Assembly (NCBI RefSeq): GCF_902859855.1
Contig: NZ_CADIKH010000037.1
Coordinates: forward strand, 1 to 64,000
Direction: 5' to 3'
From: Paraburkholderia humisilvae
Lineage (GTDB): Bacteria > Pseudomonadota > Gammaproteobacteria > Burkholderiales > Burkholderiaceae
Length of the DNA: 64,000 bases
Made by a program: the position numbers and the translations under genes. Numbering within the stretch: the first letter of the stretch is position 1; each line of letters opens with the position of its first letter. The notes beneath the pieces were generated by a model, which was not told the origin of the DNA, did not search any database, and saw only the letters and a list, made by a program, of their open reading frames with translations. Positions 35,990 to 44,483 of the stretch are shown here, piece by piece.

Positions 35990-37453
35990 CTAGAAGCTGC
36001 CGAAAAGCGAGCCCAGCACAATGACGACGGCCAGCGCAATCAACGCGCCGACTACGGCGACCACCACGATGTCCCGATAGCTTTGCTTATGCGTCGTGCC
36101 GCACACCGCCAGCAGCGTCACGACCGCGCCGTTGTGCGGCAGACTGTCGAGCGTGCCCGACGACATCACCGCGACGCGATGCAGTAGCGCGGGATCGATA
36201 TGATGCGCCGCGGCCAGTTCCAGATACGTGTGTCCTAACGCGTCCAGCGCGATGGTCAGGCCACCGGACGCGGAACCCGTCAGCGCCGCAAGCAGATTCG
36301 TCGCGACCGCCAGCGACACGAGCGGCCCGCCGCCGATGCCGAGCACCCATTCGCGCACCGCTTCGAACGCGGGCAACGCCGCGATCACCGCGCCATAACC
36401 GACCAGACTGCCGACACTGAGCACCGGCAACACGGACGCATTCGCGCCCGCATCGACACTGGCGCGCAGCAACGGCAGCCGCGCACGGTTAAGCATGGCC
36501 AGCACCACGATCGCAACCGCCAGCGCGACCAGCACACCCCACACGCCGCTGACCGCGCCCAGCGTCGTGCTGCCCCAACGCGGCTCGCTCAGATACGATG
36601 CGTCGATACGCGGCAGGATCAGCACGTTCATCGCGAAGTTCAGGCCCACCACCACCACAAGCGGCACGATGGCGACGCCGAACGGCGGTCCACTTGCGCT
36701 GACGCTGCCGTGCTCAATCTCAGCCGGGTCGAACGATTGCGACACGGTCGCCCGCTCGCGCACCAGTTCCGCGTCATTCGCCGTCGGCGTTTCCGCGCCG
36801 AAGCCCTCACCTGCGCGCCGGGCCGCCGACTCCTCACGCGCGAGCCACCACAGACCGAACGCAATCATCACCGCGCTCGCGATCACGCCAAGGCCAGGCG
36901 CCGCAAACGGCGTGGTGCCGAAGAACGGCATCGGGATCGCGTTTTGTATGGCCGGCGTGCCGGGCAACGCGGACATCGTAAACGTCGACGTGCCGAGCGC
37001 GATGGCAGCCGGCATCAGCCGGCGCGGCACATTGGCGGACCGGAACAGCGCCTCGGCCATCGGCGCCAGCACGAAGAACGCGACGAACAGACTCACGCCG
37101 CCATACGTGACAATCGCGCCGCCGATCACCACCGCAAGCACCGCGCGGCGCGCACCGAGCTTTCTCATCATGTACTGCGCGATCGCGTCGACCGAACCGC
37201 TGTCTTCCATCAGCTTGCCGAATAGCGCGCCGAGCAGGAATAGCGGGAAGAACTGTGAGACGAAGCGTGCCGCGCTTCCCATAAAGGTCAGCGTCCAATG
37301 CGCGAGCACCGGTTCGCCAGACACGAGCGCGGCGAGCATCGCGGCCAGCGGCGCAAGCAACAGCACGCTCCAGCCGCGATACGCAAACCAGATCAGCGCA
37401 ACCAGGCTCAACAGCATTCCGGCGAGGCCGATACCCAGCGTCATCGCGGTCAT
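35990..37453 (-). CDS. GntP-family permease (gluconate/organic acid:H+ symporter type)
   Basis: 487 residues with about 12-14 membrane segments and the GntP pattern: GKLMEDSGSVDAIAQYMMRKLGARRAVLAV near 85, ATNLLAALTGSASGGLTIALDALG near 385, and HRVAVMSSGTLDSLPHNGAVVTLL near 425. GntP members carry gluconate, glycerate or similar organic acids; the substrate here is not identifiable. ATG 37453 overlaps the patatin stop as ATGA, so the two are translated together, which is an unusual partnership for a GntP permease. Confidence 0.85.
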   Translation of the reverse strand: MTAMTLGIGLAGMLLSLVALIWFAYRGWSVLLLAPLAAMLAALVSGEPVLAHWTLTFMGSAARFVSQFFPLFLLGALFGKLMEDSGSVDAIAQYMMRKLGARRAVLAVVIGGAIVTYGGVSLFVAFFVLAPMAEALFRSANVPRRLMPAAIALGTSTFTMSALPGTPAIQNAIPMPFFGTTPFAAPGLGVIASAVMIAFGLWWLAREESAARRAGEGFGAETPTANDAELVRERATVSQSFDPAEIEHGSVSASGPPFGVAIVPLVVVVGLNFAMNVLILPRIDASYLSEPRWGSTTLGAVSGVWGVLVALAVAIVVLAMLNRARLPLLRASVDAGANASVLPVLSVGSLVGYGAVIAALPAFEAVREWVLGIGGGPLVSLAVATNLLAALTGSASGGLTIALDALGHTYLELAAAHHIDPALLHRVAVMSSGTLDSLPHNGAVVTLLAVCGTTHKQSYRDIVVVAVVGALIALAVVIVLGSLFGSF

Positions 37454-38508
37454 TGGAGCACTCCATCGAGCAGTGCGTCGAGGTCGAGCGACGAGCGCAC
37501 GCCGAGCGCATCGCCATGCTGCTCCAGAAACGCTTGCGCGCTCTTGCGCCCTTCGTCACGCAGCATCGTGAGAAAGCGCCATTCGGCATTGAGCTTCGAC
37601 GAGTAGCCAAGCGACGTCATCACCGGACTTGAAATGCGGTGGATGCGCATCGCCGCCCAACGTCGCCCTTCTTCGCTGCCGGCATCCGCGACCTTGTGCA
37701 GCAGCGCCATCATGCGCAATTCCTTCACCAGCGGCGCGTTGAAAGCAACCTCGTTCAGGCGGCTCACGATATCGCGCGCCGAACGTGGCGTTTCCGCACG
37801 CTCGACCGGATTCACCTGCACCAGCAACGTGTCGGTCGAATCGCATTCGCGAATCAGCGGCGTCATGGTCGGATTGCCGGCATAGCCGCCGTCCCAGTAG
37901 GCATCGCCGTCGATCACGATGGCCTGAAAGAGGGTCGGCAAACACGCGGACGCAAGCAGGACGTCCGGTGTCAGATCGGCGTTGCGAAACACGCGCCCCT
38001 GTCCGGTGCGCACGCACGTCGCGGTAATGAAGAGCTTGATGCGCGCCGCGCGCAGTGTGTCGAAGTCGATACTTTCGGCAAGAATGCGGCGCAACGGATT
38101 GAGCGGCGCGGGGCTCAGGTCGTAGGGGGACAGAACCCGCGCCATCATGTCGAGCGCGAGGAACACCGGGGAATGATCGAGCGTCCAGCGGCCGAGCAGG
38201 ACGTCGAGCGGACTACGCCGGAATGGGCTGAAAAGCGCACCATCGGCGACACGCCGCCAGAACGATTCGAGCGCCTGTCGCGCTCCCGCCGCACCGCCCT
38301 GCGCCAGACCGCTGACCAGCACCGCCGCGTTCATCGCACCGGCCGACGTACCCGATATGCCCTCGATCTGTAAGCGCGGCTCTTCGAGCAACCGGTCGAG
38401 CACGCCCCATGTGAAAGCGCCGTGCGAACCGCCGCCCTGCAATGCCAGATCGATAAGCAATGGCGATTGATTGCCTGATGCCTGAAGAGGAACGGATGGA
38501 TCAGTCAT
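37450..38508 (-). CDS. Patatin-like phospholipase
   Basis: 352 residues from ATG 38508 (CGGAGA upstream). The Ser-Asp dyad of patatins is visible: oxyanion loop GGGSHGAF near residue 25, nucleophile serine in GTSAGAMNA near 52, and Asp in the DGGYAGNP motif near 205. Expected to hydrolyse acyl esters of phospholipids or storage polyesters in the cytoplasm or at the membrane. No signal peptide or C-terminal barrel is present, so this is not the FplA/PlpD type. Overlaps the GntP permease gene by ATGA. Confidence 0.88.
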   Translation of the reverse strand: MTDPSVPLQASGNQSPLLIDLALQGGGSHGAFTWGVLDRLLEEPRLQIEGISGTSAGAMNAAVLVSGLAQGGAAGARQALESFWRRVADGALFSPFRRSPLDVLLGRWTLDHSPVFLALDMMARVLSPYDLSPAPLNPLRRILAESIDFDTLRAARIKLFITATCVRTGQGRVFRNADLTPDVLLASACLPTLFQAIVIDGDAYWDGGYAGNPTMTPLIRECDSTDTLLVQVNPVERAETPRSARDIVSRLNEVAFNAPLVKELRMMALLHKVADAGSEEGRRWAAMRIHRISSPVMTSLGYSSKLNAEWRFLTMLRDEGRKSAQAFLEQHGDALGVRSSLDLDALLDGVLQ

Positions 38509-38648
38509 CGCGTCTCCGGATCGTCGCAGTATCACGAAGGGTATACGCGCGAGCGCTGAATGGTAAAGAAATCAATAGATACATGCGCGATGCACGTCAG
38601 ACGATTCAGCGAGCATCAGCGAATCGGGCCGTCGCGCGCACGATCGAA

Positions 38649-38687
38649 GCCGATCACTAAGCCGATCGCTAAGCCGATCACTAAGCC
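38649..38687 (+). repeat. 3 x 12-bp tandem repeat
   Basis: GCCGATCACTAA, GCCGATCGCTAA and GCCGATCACTAA are arranged head to tail, followed by GCC. One base differs in the middle copy. It directly abuts copy 2 of the dispersed element. Confidence 0.8.
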
Positions 38688-38735
38688 GCTCCCGAAAACC
38701 CTCACCTGGACGCAACTTTGCGGCAACCCGCGTCA
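38688..38735 (+). repeat. Dispersed intergenic element, copy 2
   Basis: GCTCCCGAAAACCCTCACCT with a downstream segment that differs from copies 1 and 3. It lies 140 bases upstream of the dehydrogenase start. Confidence 0.6.
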
Positions 38736-38827
38736 TATCTGCAGCATGCGGGCGGAGCGATTAAGCTTCGCATCACGGGCTACGCTGGCAATTCCCCGAG
38801 AGGGGAACCTCAACCAAGGAGGTCAAC

Positions 38828-40204
38828 ATGATTGAAGTTGTCCAGGCATTCGACCGCGAACCGATCACGCAACTTCCGGGCGACGATGCCGCCGCGCTCG
38901 AGCGCAAACTCTCCACTGCGTCGAAGCGATTCAAGGACCGCAAAGGCTGGTTGAAACCGCATCAGCGTATCGACGTGCTGCGCAAGCTTGCGACGCTGAT
39001 GGAAGCGAAGCGCGAGCACTTCGGCCGTCTGATCGCGCGCGAAGGCGGCAAGCCGTATACCGATGCGCTGATCGAGACGGACCGGGCAATCGATGGCGTG
39101 CGCAATGCGGCAGAACTACTACGTACCCGGGCCGGCGCGGAGATTCCGATGGGCCTCACGCCGGCGAGCGACAATCGCCGTGCGTGGACGATTGCCGAAC
39201 CGATCGGCGTCGTCGCCGCGATCTCGGCCTTCAATCATCCGCTGAACCTGGTCGTGCATCAGGTCGCGCCTGCCATCGCCACCGGATGTCCGGTCATCGT
39301 GAAGCCCGCGAGCGCCACGCCATTGAATTGCTTCGAACTGGTCGATCTGGTCAACGAGGCCGGCATGCCGGAAGGCTGGGTGCAAACCTTTTTGCCGGAA
39401 GAACGCGGACTATCCGAGGCATTCGCGAGCGATGCGCGGATCGCCTTCCTCAGTTTCATCGGGTCCGCCCGCGTCGGCTGGCATTTGCGGTCGAAGCTCG
39501 CACCGGGTGCGCGTTGTGCGCTGGAGCACGGCGGGGTGGCGCCCGCGATAGTCGACCGGAGCGCGGACCTGGACCGGATCATCGACCCGATCGTCAAGGG
39601 TGGCTACTATCACGCGGGCCAGGTGTGTGTGTCGATCCAGCGCATCTATGTTCATGCGGACCTGCAGAAGGAATTCGTCGATCGCTTCGCCACGCGTGTG
39701 GCGGCTTTGCGAGTCGGCGACCCGGTTCAGTCCGAAACCGAAGTGGGACCGCTGATCACGCCCGCCGAATCGGCGCGTGTGGAGGGCTGGATCAACGAAG
39801 CGGTATCGGCAGGGGCGAAGCCGCTTGGCGGCGGCCGTCTCAGTGCAACGACGCTAAAGCCGGCCGTGCTCGTGAATCCACCGAAGGACGCGAAGGTCTC
39901 GACGCTCGAGGTGTTCGGTCCGCTGACCTGCGTGTATCCGTTCAACTCATTGACCGAAGCGATCGCCGAGGCCAATTCGCTGCCGGTCGCATTCCAGTCC
40001 AGCATTTTCACGCGCGATCTGGCCTCCGCGTTCGAAGCGGCCGAAGGGCTTGATGCATCGGCGGTGATGATCAACGACCATACCGCATTCCGCACGGACT
40101 GGATGCCGTTCGCGGGGCGGCATGAGTCCGGGTACGGCATCGGCGGCATTCCGTATACTGCTCATGAGATGACGGCCGAGAAGATGATCGTCTTCAAGAT
40201 GTGA
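38828..40204 (+). CDS. Aldehyde dehydrogenase family protein
   Basis: 458 residues, slightly short for the NAD(P)-dependent ALDH superfamily (about 480-500). The cofactor fold shows FNHPLNLVVHQVAPAIATGCPVIVKPASATP near 135-165, the general-base Glu is in LEHGGVAP near 237, and the nucleophilic Cys is in GQVCVSIQR near 271. LEVFGPLTCV is near 360. The Glu motif LEHGG instead of LELGG, and the short N-terminus, recall the phosphonoacetaldehyde/lactaldehyde-dehydrogenase branch, but the substrate is not determined. Strong AAGGAGG site before ATG 38828. Confidence 0.88.
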   Translation: MIEVVQAFDREPITQLPGDDAAALERKLSTASKRFKDRKGWLKPHQRIDVLRKLATLMEAKREHFGRLIAREGGKPYTDALIETDRAIDGVRNAAELLRTRAGAEIPMGLTPASDNRRAWTIAEPIGVVAAISAFNHPLNLVVHQVAPAIATGCPVIVKPASATPLNCFELVDLVNEAGMPEGWVQTFLPEERGLSEAFASDARIAFLSFIGSARVGWHLRSKLAPGARCALEHGGVAPAIVDRSADLDRIIDPIVKGGYYHAGQVCVSIQRIYVHADLQKEFVDRFATRVAALRVGDPVQSETEVGPLITPAESARVEGWINEAVSAGAKPLGGGRLSATTLKPAVLVNPPKDAKVSTLEVFGPLTCVYPFNSLTEAIAEANSLPVAFQSSIFTRDLASAFEAAEGLDASAVMINDHTAFRTDWMPFAGRHESGYGIGGIPYTAHEMTAEKMIVFKM

Positions 40205-40232
40205 TTTCCGTTCGCCGACGCGGGATCGGGTG

Positions 40233-40259
40233 CGGCAGCCGCGGCGTGCGCGGCTGCCG
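40233..40259 (+). terminator. Hairpin terminator after aldehyde dehydrogenase
   Basis: CGGCAGCCGCG / CGCGGCTGCCG form a perfect 11-bp stem around a 5-base loop, 28 bases after the stop codon. Followed by GTTCGCG rather than a U-tract. Confidence 0.65.
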
Positions 40260-40267
40260 TTCGCGCA

Positions 40268-40313
40268 GCTCCCGAAAACGCTCACCTTTGCGCTGTTCGC
40301 GCTTTCGTCAGCG
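40268..40313 (+). repeat. Dispersed intergenic element, copy 3
   Basis: GCTCCCGAAAACGCTCACCT continuing TTGCGCTGTTCGCGCTTTCG; over about 45 bases it resembles copy 1. Confidence 0.6.
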
Positions 40314-40571
40314 GCGTAGATCGTCCGTACACAGCCTGATGTTAATGGGAAAATTAGTTCGAATTAACCGTTCGGATTCCATAGTAAATCGACCTGCGTC
40401 CGTGACGCTCGGGTGAGAAATCATTCCTGTTTGCAGCCATCTATCAATCGGAAAGCGAGTCGTTCCTTCATGCTGACGGCGTTAACTGATAGGTGACGAC
40501 TCCTACCGCACTACCATCTGCACCGACATCCGATGTCTCATCGCTGCCTGCCAAGCGTGAATTCCGTCACG

Positions 40572-40591
40572 GCTCCCGCAAACCCTCACCT
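40572..40591 (+). repeat. Dispersed element, copy 4 (short)
   Basis: GCTCCCGCAAACCCTCACCT, one base off the core at position 8. The complement of TCA inside it is the stop codon of the glycosyltransferase gene. Confidence 0.5.
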
Positions 40592-41851
40592 TCGAAGCCC
40601 GCAGGCCGCCGCCGCGCCCGCCAGCGGCGCTTCGACGGGCGGCAGCGTCGAGTCCCGCAGCGCGGGGACCCTGGCGCGCACATGCGCGAAGAAACGCGTA
40701 CGAAACAGCGCAGCCGAAAAACGCTCAGCATTCGCACGACAATCGGTAGGCGAAAAACACCCCGGATTCACGGCAAAACCTTCGACCGCTGCCACAATCG
40801 CGTCCACGGTCTGCTCGCCGAACAACACGCCGGTGGGGTGCGCGTCGGACAGGCCGCGCACCGTTTCGAGCGCGCCGCCCTTGCCGAACGCGATCACCGG
40901 TGTGCCGCACGCCTGCGCTTCGACCACTGAACTGCCGAAGTCCTCCTGGGCGGCGAACACGAACGCTTTCGCGCGCCGCATCCGGTCGAGCAGCACCGGG
41001 AACGGCTGATCGCCCATCACCTCGATGTTCGGCGCCGCCTTCGCGCGCACCTTGTGCATGTCCGGGCCGTCGCCGATCACGACGAGACGCCGCTCGGGCA
41101 TCTTCGCGAACGCTTCGACGATCACGTCAACCTTCTTGTCCGGCACGAGCCGCGACGCGGTTAGATAAAAGTCTTCTTTCCGCGTATGCAGCGCGAAGCG
41201 TTCGACATCGACCGGCGGAAAAATCACGGCAGCGTCGCGCTGATAGGCCTTCCAGATCCGCCGCGCGGTGGACGTCGAGTTGGCGATGAACGAGTCGACC
41301 GAGTTGACGGTCGGGATATCCCAGGTACGGATATAGTGCAGCACGAGCCGCGCGAATGCGGCCTTGAGCCCGCTCGTGCGCTTCGCTTCGTTCAGATACT
41401 GCTGCTGCAGGTCCCACGCGTAGCGGATCGGCGAATGCACATAGCTGATATGCACCTGGTCAGGCCCGGTCACCACGCCCTTCGCGACCGCGACGCTGCT
41501 CGAGATCACGACGTCGTAAGCGGACAGATCGAACTGCTCGATCGCCAGCGGCATCAGCGGTAGATACGCGCGGTACTTTGCGCGCGCGCGCGGTAACTTC
41601 TGGATAAAGGTCGTCGTCACCGGTTTGCCGCGAATGAAGGACCGGTCTTCAAGAAAATCAACGAGCGCGAACAGGTCTGCGTCCGGAAAGCAGGCGATGA
41701 TCTGCTCGAGCACGCGTTCGGCGTCCGCATACGTTACCAGCCAGTCGTGAACGATCGCGACGCGCACGGTATTGCATGCGTGCATGGCTGCGCCCGCAGT
41801 GCGCCCCGGCGACACGGGCCAACCGGGCGTCCCGATGTGCCCATTGCTCAT
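40586..41851 (-). CDS. Glycosyltransferase family 4 (mannosyltransferase-like)
   Basis: 421 residues with a GT-B fold: N-terminal VRVAIVHDWLVTYADAERVLEQI near residue 30, and the C-terminal nucleotide-sugar domain with ASRLVPDKKVDVIVEAFAKMPERRLVVIGDGP near 235 and the E-x7-E region AQEDFGSSVVEAQACGTPVIAFGKGG near 320. The sequence style (HDWL, SSSVAVAKGVVTGPDQVHISYVHSPIRYAWD) is that of WbaZ/mannosyltransferase-like enzymes. GGAGAAGGG precedes ATG 41851; an internal ATG at 41785 is possible. Divergent from gmd across a 537-base leader, probably part of the exopolysaccharide locus. Confidence 0.85.
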   Translation of the reverse strand: MSNGHIGTPGWPVSPGRTAGAAMHACNTVRVAIVHDWLVTYADAERVLEQIIACFPDADLFALVDFLEDRSFIRGKPVTTTFIQKLPRARAKYRAYLPLMPLAIEQFDLSAYDVVISSSVAVAKGVVTGPDQVHISYVHSPIRYAWDLQQQYLNEAKRTSGLKAAFARLVLHYIRTWDIPTVNSVDSFIANSTSTARRIWKAYQRDAAVIFPPVDVERFALHTRKEDFYLTASRLVPDKKVDVIVEAFAKMPERRLVVIGDGPDMHKVRAKAAPNIEVMGDQPFPVLLDRMRRAKAFVFAAQEDFGSSVVEAQACGTPVIAFGKGGALETVRGLSDAHPTGVLFGEQTVDAIVAAVEGFAVNPGCFSPTDCRANAERFSAALFRTRFFAHVRARVPALRDSTLPPVEAPLAGAAAACGLRR

Positions 41852-42388
41852 GCGCCCTTCTCCGGATCGGGTGTCGCAGCCACGTCGAGCACGATCGGCC
41901 GCGCGTAGATGATTGACACATTCGTCAGGCTGCCCTTACCCATGCGCAATAGTGGTTCGCTTCAAGTGTTCGGCACGCCGCGAGCGCGTGGATGAGCGCC
42001 TTCGGCCCTCGATCAAAAAACAACGCGAAGAAGATGGCTCGACATACCGCCACCGACCTCGCCGTCGACAAGACCGGTTGGCAGATCGATGTAACGTTGC
42101 TCAATCTAAAGCACGGTCACGATTTGGCAAAGTTTAATTTGCAAACCCCTTCGGAATTTTTTGCGCAAATTCGTGATCTTGTTGCATGCTCAATTAACGG
42201 TTTATTTTTTAATTCGGAGCCTTACGTAAGGCCGGCTGTTCGAGCAGTTTCACCGCGCCAAACTACCGTTGCTATCCGCCAAAAAATTAAATGCGCTTGC
42301 GTAGTGTTTCGTCGGAGCGCTTTACTGCTCAAAGCGCTTTGCTGCTGTCACGCACCTCCACCATTCACTAGCCACTAGCGAGATATCA
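41852..42388. promoter_or_regulatory. Long AT-rich leader upstream of gmd
   Basis: 537 bases between divergent genes. From about 42060 to 42300 it is clearly AT-richer than the window, with A/T runs. Features: a perfect 14-bp palindrome GCCTTACGTAAGGC at 42219-42232 and a direct repeat AGCGCTTTRCTGCT at 42316 and 42333 (17-base period). It should contain the promoters of gmd-fcl-wcaF and of the glycosyltransferase. A 128-codon open frame at 41992 is not convincing. Confidence 0.5.
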
Positions 42389-43501
42389 ATGTCGAAGACC
42401 GCGTTGATCACGGGTATCACCGGCCAGGACGGTTCATACCTGGCAGAATTCCTCTTGTCGAAGGACTATATCGTTCACGGCATCAAGCGGCGCACTTCGC
42501 TGTTCAATACGGACCGCATCGATCACCTCTATCATGCCCCGCAGGAAGCGGATCGCCGCTTCATCCTGCACCACGGCGACATGACGGATTCGTCGAGCCT
42601 GATCCGCATCATCCAGGCCGTACAGCCTGACGAGATCTACAACCTCGCCGCGCAGAGCCATGTGGCGGTGTCGTTCGAGGAACCCGAATACACCGGCAAT
42701 GCCGACGGCCTCGGTACGCTGCGCATCCTCGAGGCGATCCGCCTGCTCGGCCTCACGAAGAAGACGCGTTTCTACCAGGCGTCGACGTCCGAGCTCTACG
42801 GCAAGGTCCAGGAAATTCCGCAGAAGGAAACCACGCCGTTCTATCCGCGCAGCCCGTATGCGGTCGCGAAGATGTACGCGTACTGGATGACGGTCAACTA
42901 TCGCGAAGCCTATGGCATGTACGCATGCAACGGCATCCTGTTCAACCACGAATCGCCGCTGCGCGGTGAGACCTTTGTCACGCGCAAGATCACGCGCGCG
43001 CTGGCGCGGATCTCGCTCGGCCTGCAAGACCGTCTCTATCTTGGCAATCTCGATTCGCTACGCGACTGGGGTCATGCGCGCGACTATGTCGAAATGCAAT
43101 GGATGATGCTCCAGCAGGACAAGCCCGAAGACTTCGTGATCGCCACCGGCAAGCAGCATAGCGTGCGTGAGTTCGTCGACCTCGCGGCGCGCCATGTCGG
43201 CATGGAAATCAGCTGGGAAGGCAAGGGCGACAAGGAACGCGGCATCGTCTCGGACGTCAGCCTCGATCCGCGCGTGAAGATCGGCGATGTCGTTGTCGAA
43301 GTCGATCCGCGCTATTACCGCCCGACCGAAGTCGAGACGCTGCTCGGCGATCCGAGCAAGGCGAAGGAAAAACTCGGCTGGGAACCGCGCATCAGCTTCG
43401 AACAGCTCGTGCAGGAAATGACCCTCAGCGATCTGACCGAGGCCCGCAAGGACACGCTGGTTCATCAGCACGGCTTCCCGGTTTTCGAACGACAGGAGTA
43501 A
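42389..43501 (+). CDS. gmd: GDP-mannose 4,6-dehydratase
   Basis: First step of GDP-L-fucose synthesis: GDP-mannose to GDP-4-keto-6-deoxymannose. 370 residues (E. coli Gmd 373). The NADP-binding GITGQDGSYLAEFLL is at residues 9-23, QSHVAVSFEEPEYT near 90, and the SDR catalytic motif YAVAKMYAYW near 155. Conserved NHESPLRGETFVTRKITRA follows. Four bases before fcl. Product sugar may be fucose or another 6-deoxyhexose such as rhamnose if a reductase were present, but fcl next door makes fucose the likely end product. Confidence 0.96.
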   Translation: MSKTALITGITGQDGSYLAEFLLSKDYIVHGIKRRTSLFNTDRIDHLYHAPQEADRRFILHHGDMTDSSSLIRIIQAVQPDEIYNLAAQSHVAVSFEEPEYTGNADGLGTLRILEAIRLLGLTKKTRFYQASTSELYGKVQEIPQKETTPFYPRSPYAVAKMYAYWMTVNYREAYGMYACNGILFNHESPLRGETFVTRKITRALARISLGLQDRLYLGNLDSLRDWGHARDYVEMQWMMLQQDKPEDFVIATGKQHSVREFVDLAARHVGMEISWEGKGDKERGIVSDVSLDPRVKIGDVVVEVDPRYYRPTEVETLLGDPSKAKEKLGWEPRISFEQLVQEMTLSDLTEARKDTLVHQHGFPVFERQE

Positions 43502-43505
43502 GACC

Positions 43506-44483
43506 ATGGTGCTTTCCAAACGCAAGCGCGTCTTTGTCGCGGGGCACCGCGGCATGGTCGGCTCCGCCATCGTGCGGCGACTTGAAGCCGACGGCAACGT
43601 CGACGTCGTCAAGCGCAGTTCGTCGGAGCTCGATCTCACGAATCAGTCGGCCGTTCGTGATTTCTTCAGTTCGCAGCGCATCGACCAGGTGTACCTGGCC
43701 GCGGCGCGCGTCGGCGGCATTCACGCGAACGATACCTACCCGGGCCAGTTCATCTACCGCAACCTGATGATCGAATCGAACGTGATTCACCAGGCCGTGC
43801 AGACGGGTATTCAACATTTGATGTTCCTGGGCTCGTCGTGCATCTATCCGAAGCACGCCCCCCAGCCGATCGTCGAGGAAGCCCTGCTGACCGGCCCGCT
43901 CGAGGAAACCAACGAGCCGTACGCGCTCGCGAAGATCGCGGGTATCAAGCTCTGCGAGTCGTATAACCGCCAGTATGGGGTCGACTTCCGCAGCCTGATG
44001 CCGACCAATCTCTACGGGCCCGGCGACAACTATCATCCGGTCAACAGTCACGTGATTCCCGCGCTGATCCGCCGCTTTCATGAGGCCAAGGAAAGCGGCG
44101 CGCAGAGCACGGTGCTCTGGGGCACGGGGCAGGTGCGCCGCGAGTTCCTGCATGTCGATGATCTCGCGACGGCCTGCGTGCTGACGATGAACGTGCCGAA
44201 GAACGTCTACTACTCGGTCGCTTCGCCGCGGTGTTCGCATCTGAACGTCGGATCGTCGACCGACTTCACGGTGCTCGAGATCGCGCAGATGGTCGCGCGT
44301 GTGGTCGGCTACACGGGCCGCATCGAGCACGATCTGTCCAAGCCGGACGGTACGCCGCGCAAGCTCATGAGCAGCGAAAAGCTGGCTTCGCTGGGTTGGG
44401 AGCCGCGCATCGGTCTTGAAGAAGGGCTGCGCGGCGCGTACGAAGCCTTTCTCGAGTCCGAGGCGTTGGTCGTCGTGCAATGA
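43506..44483 (+). CDS. fcl: GDP-L-fucose synthase
   Basis: Epimerises and reduces GDP-4-keto-6-deoxymannose to GDP-L-fucose. 325 residues (E. coli Fcl 321). Landmarks: VFVAGHRGMVGSAIVRRLE near the start, YLAAARVGGIHAN near 65, LGSSCIYPKHAPQPI near 107, and the catalytic YALAKIAGIKLCESYNRQYG near 140. Ends in ATGA with wcaF. In the colanic acid locus of E. coli the gene of the same family (wcaG) lies next to gmd, as here. Confidence 0.96.
   Translation: MVLSKRKRVFVAGHRGMVGSAIVRRLEADGNVDVVKRSSSELDLTNQSAVRDFFSSQRIDQVYLAAARVGGIHANDTYPGQFIYRNLMIESNVIHQAVQTGIQHLMFLGSSCIYPKHAPQPIVEEALLTGPLEETNEPYALAKIAGIKLCESYNRQYGVDFRSLMPTNLYGPGDNYHPVNSHVIPALIRRFHEAKESGAQSTVLWGTGQVRREFLHVDDLATACVLTMNVPKNVYYSVASPRCSHLNVGSSTDFTVLEIAQMVARVVGYTGRIEHDLSKPDGTPRKLMSSEKLASLGWEPRIGLEEGLRGAYEAFLESEALVVVQ

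Larger units (their letters stand above)
38509..38827. other. Intergenic region between patatin and aldehyde dehydrogenase
   Basis: 319 bases between divergent genes. It holds the triple 12-bp repeat at 38649, copy 2 of the dispersed element at 38688, and an AAGGAGG ribosome site for the dehydrogenase. Promoters for both genes should lie here. Confidence 0.5.
40205..40585. other. Intergenic region downstream of aldehyde dehydrogenase
   Basis: 381 bases between convergent genes: a terminator hairpin at 40233, copy 3 of the dispersed element at 40268, then AT-richer DNA (about 40320-40500) with nothing recognisable. Copy 4 of the element starts at 40572 and overlaps the stop codon of the glycosyltransferase gene at 40586. 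Confidence 0.5.

Noticed and set aside
41992..42378. 128-codon open frame before gmd
   Set aside because: Atypical composition, no ribosome site, no recognisable domain, and it lies in the AT-rich leader; more likely non-coding.
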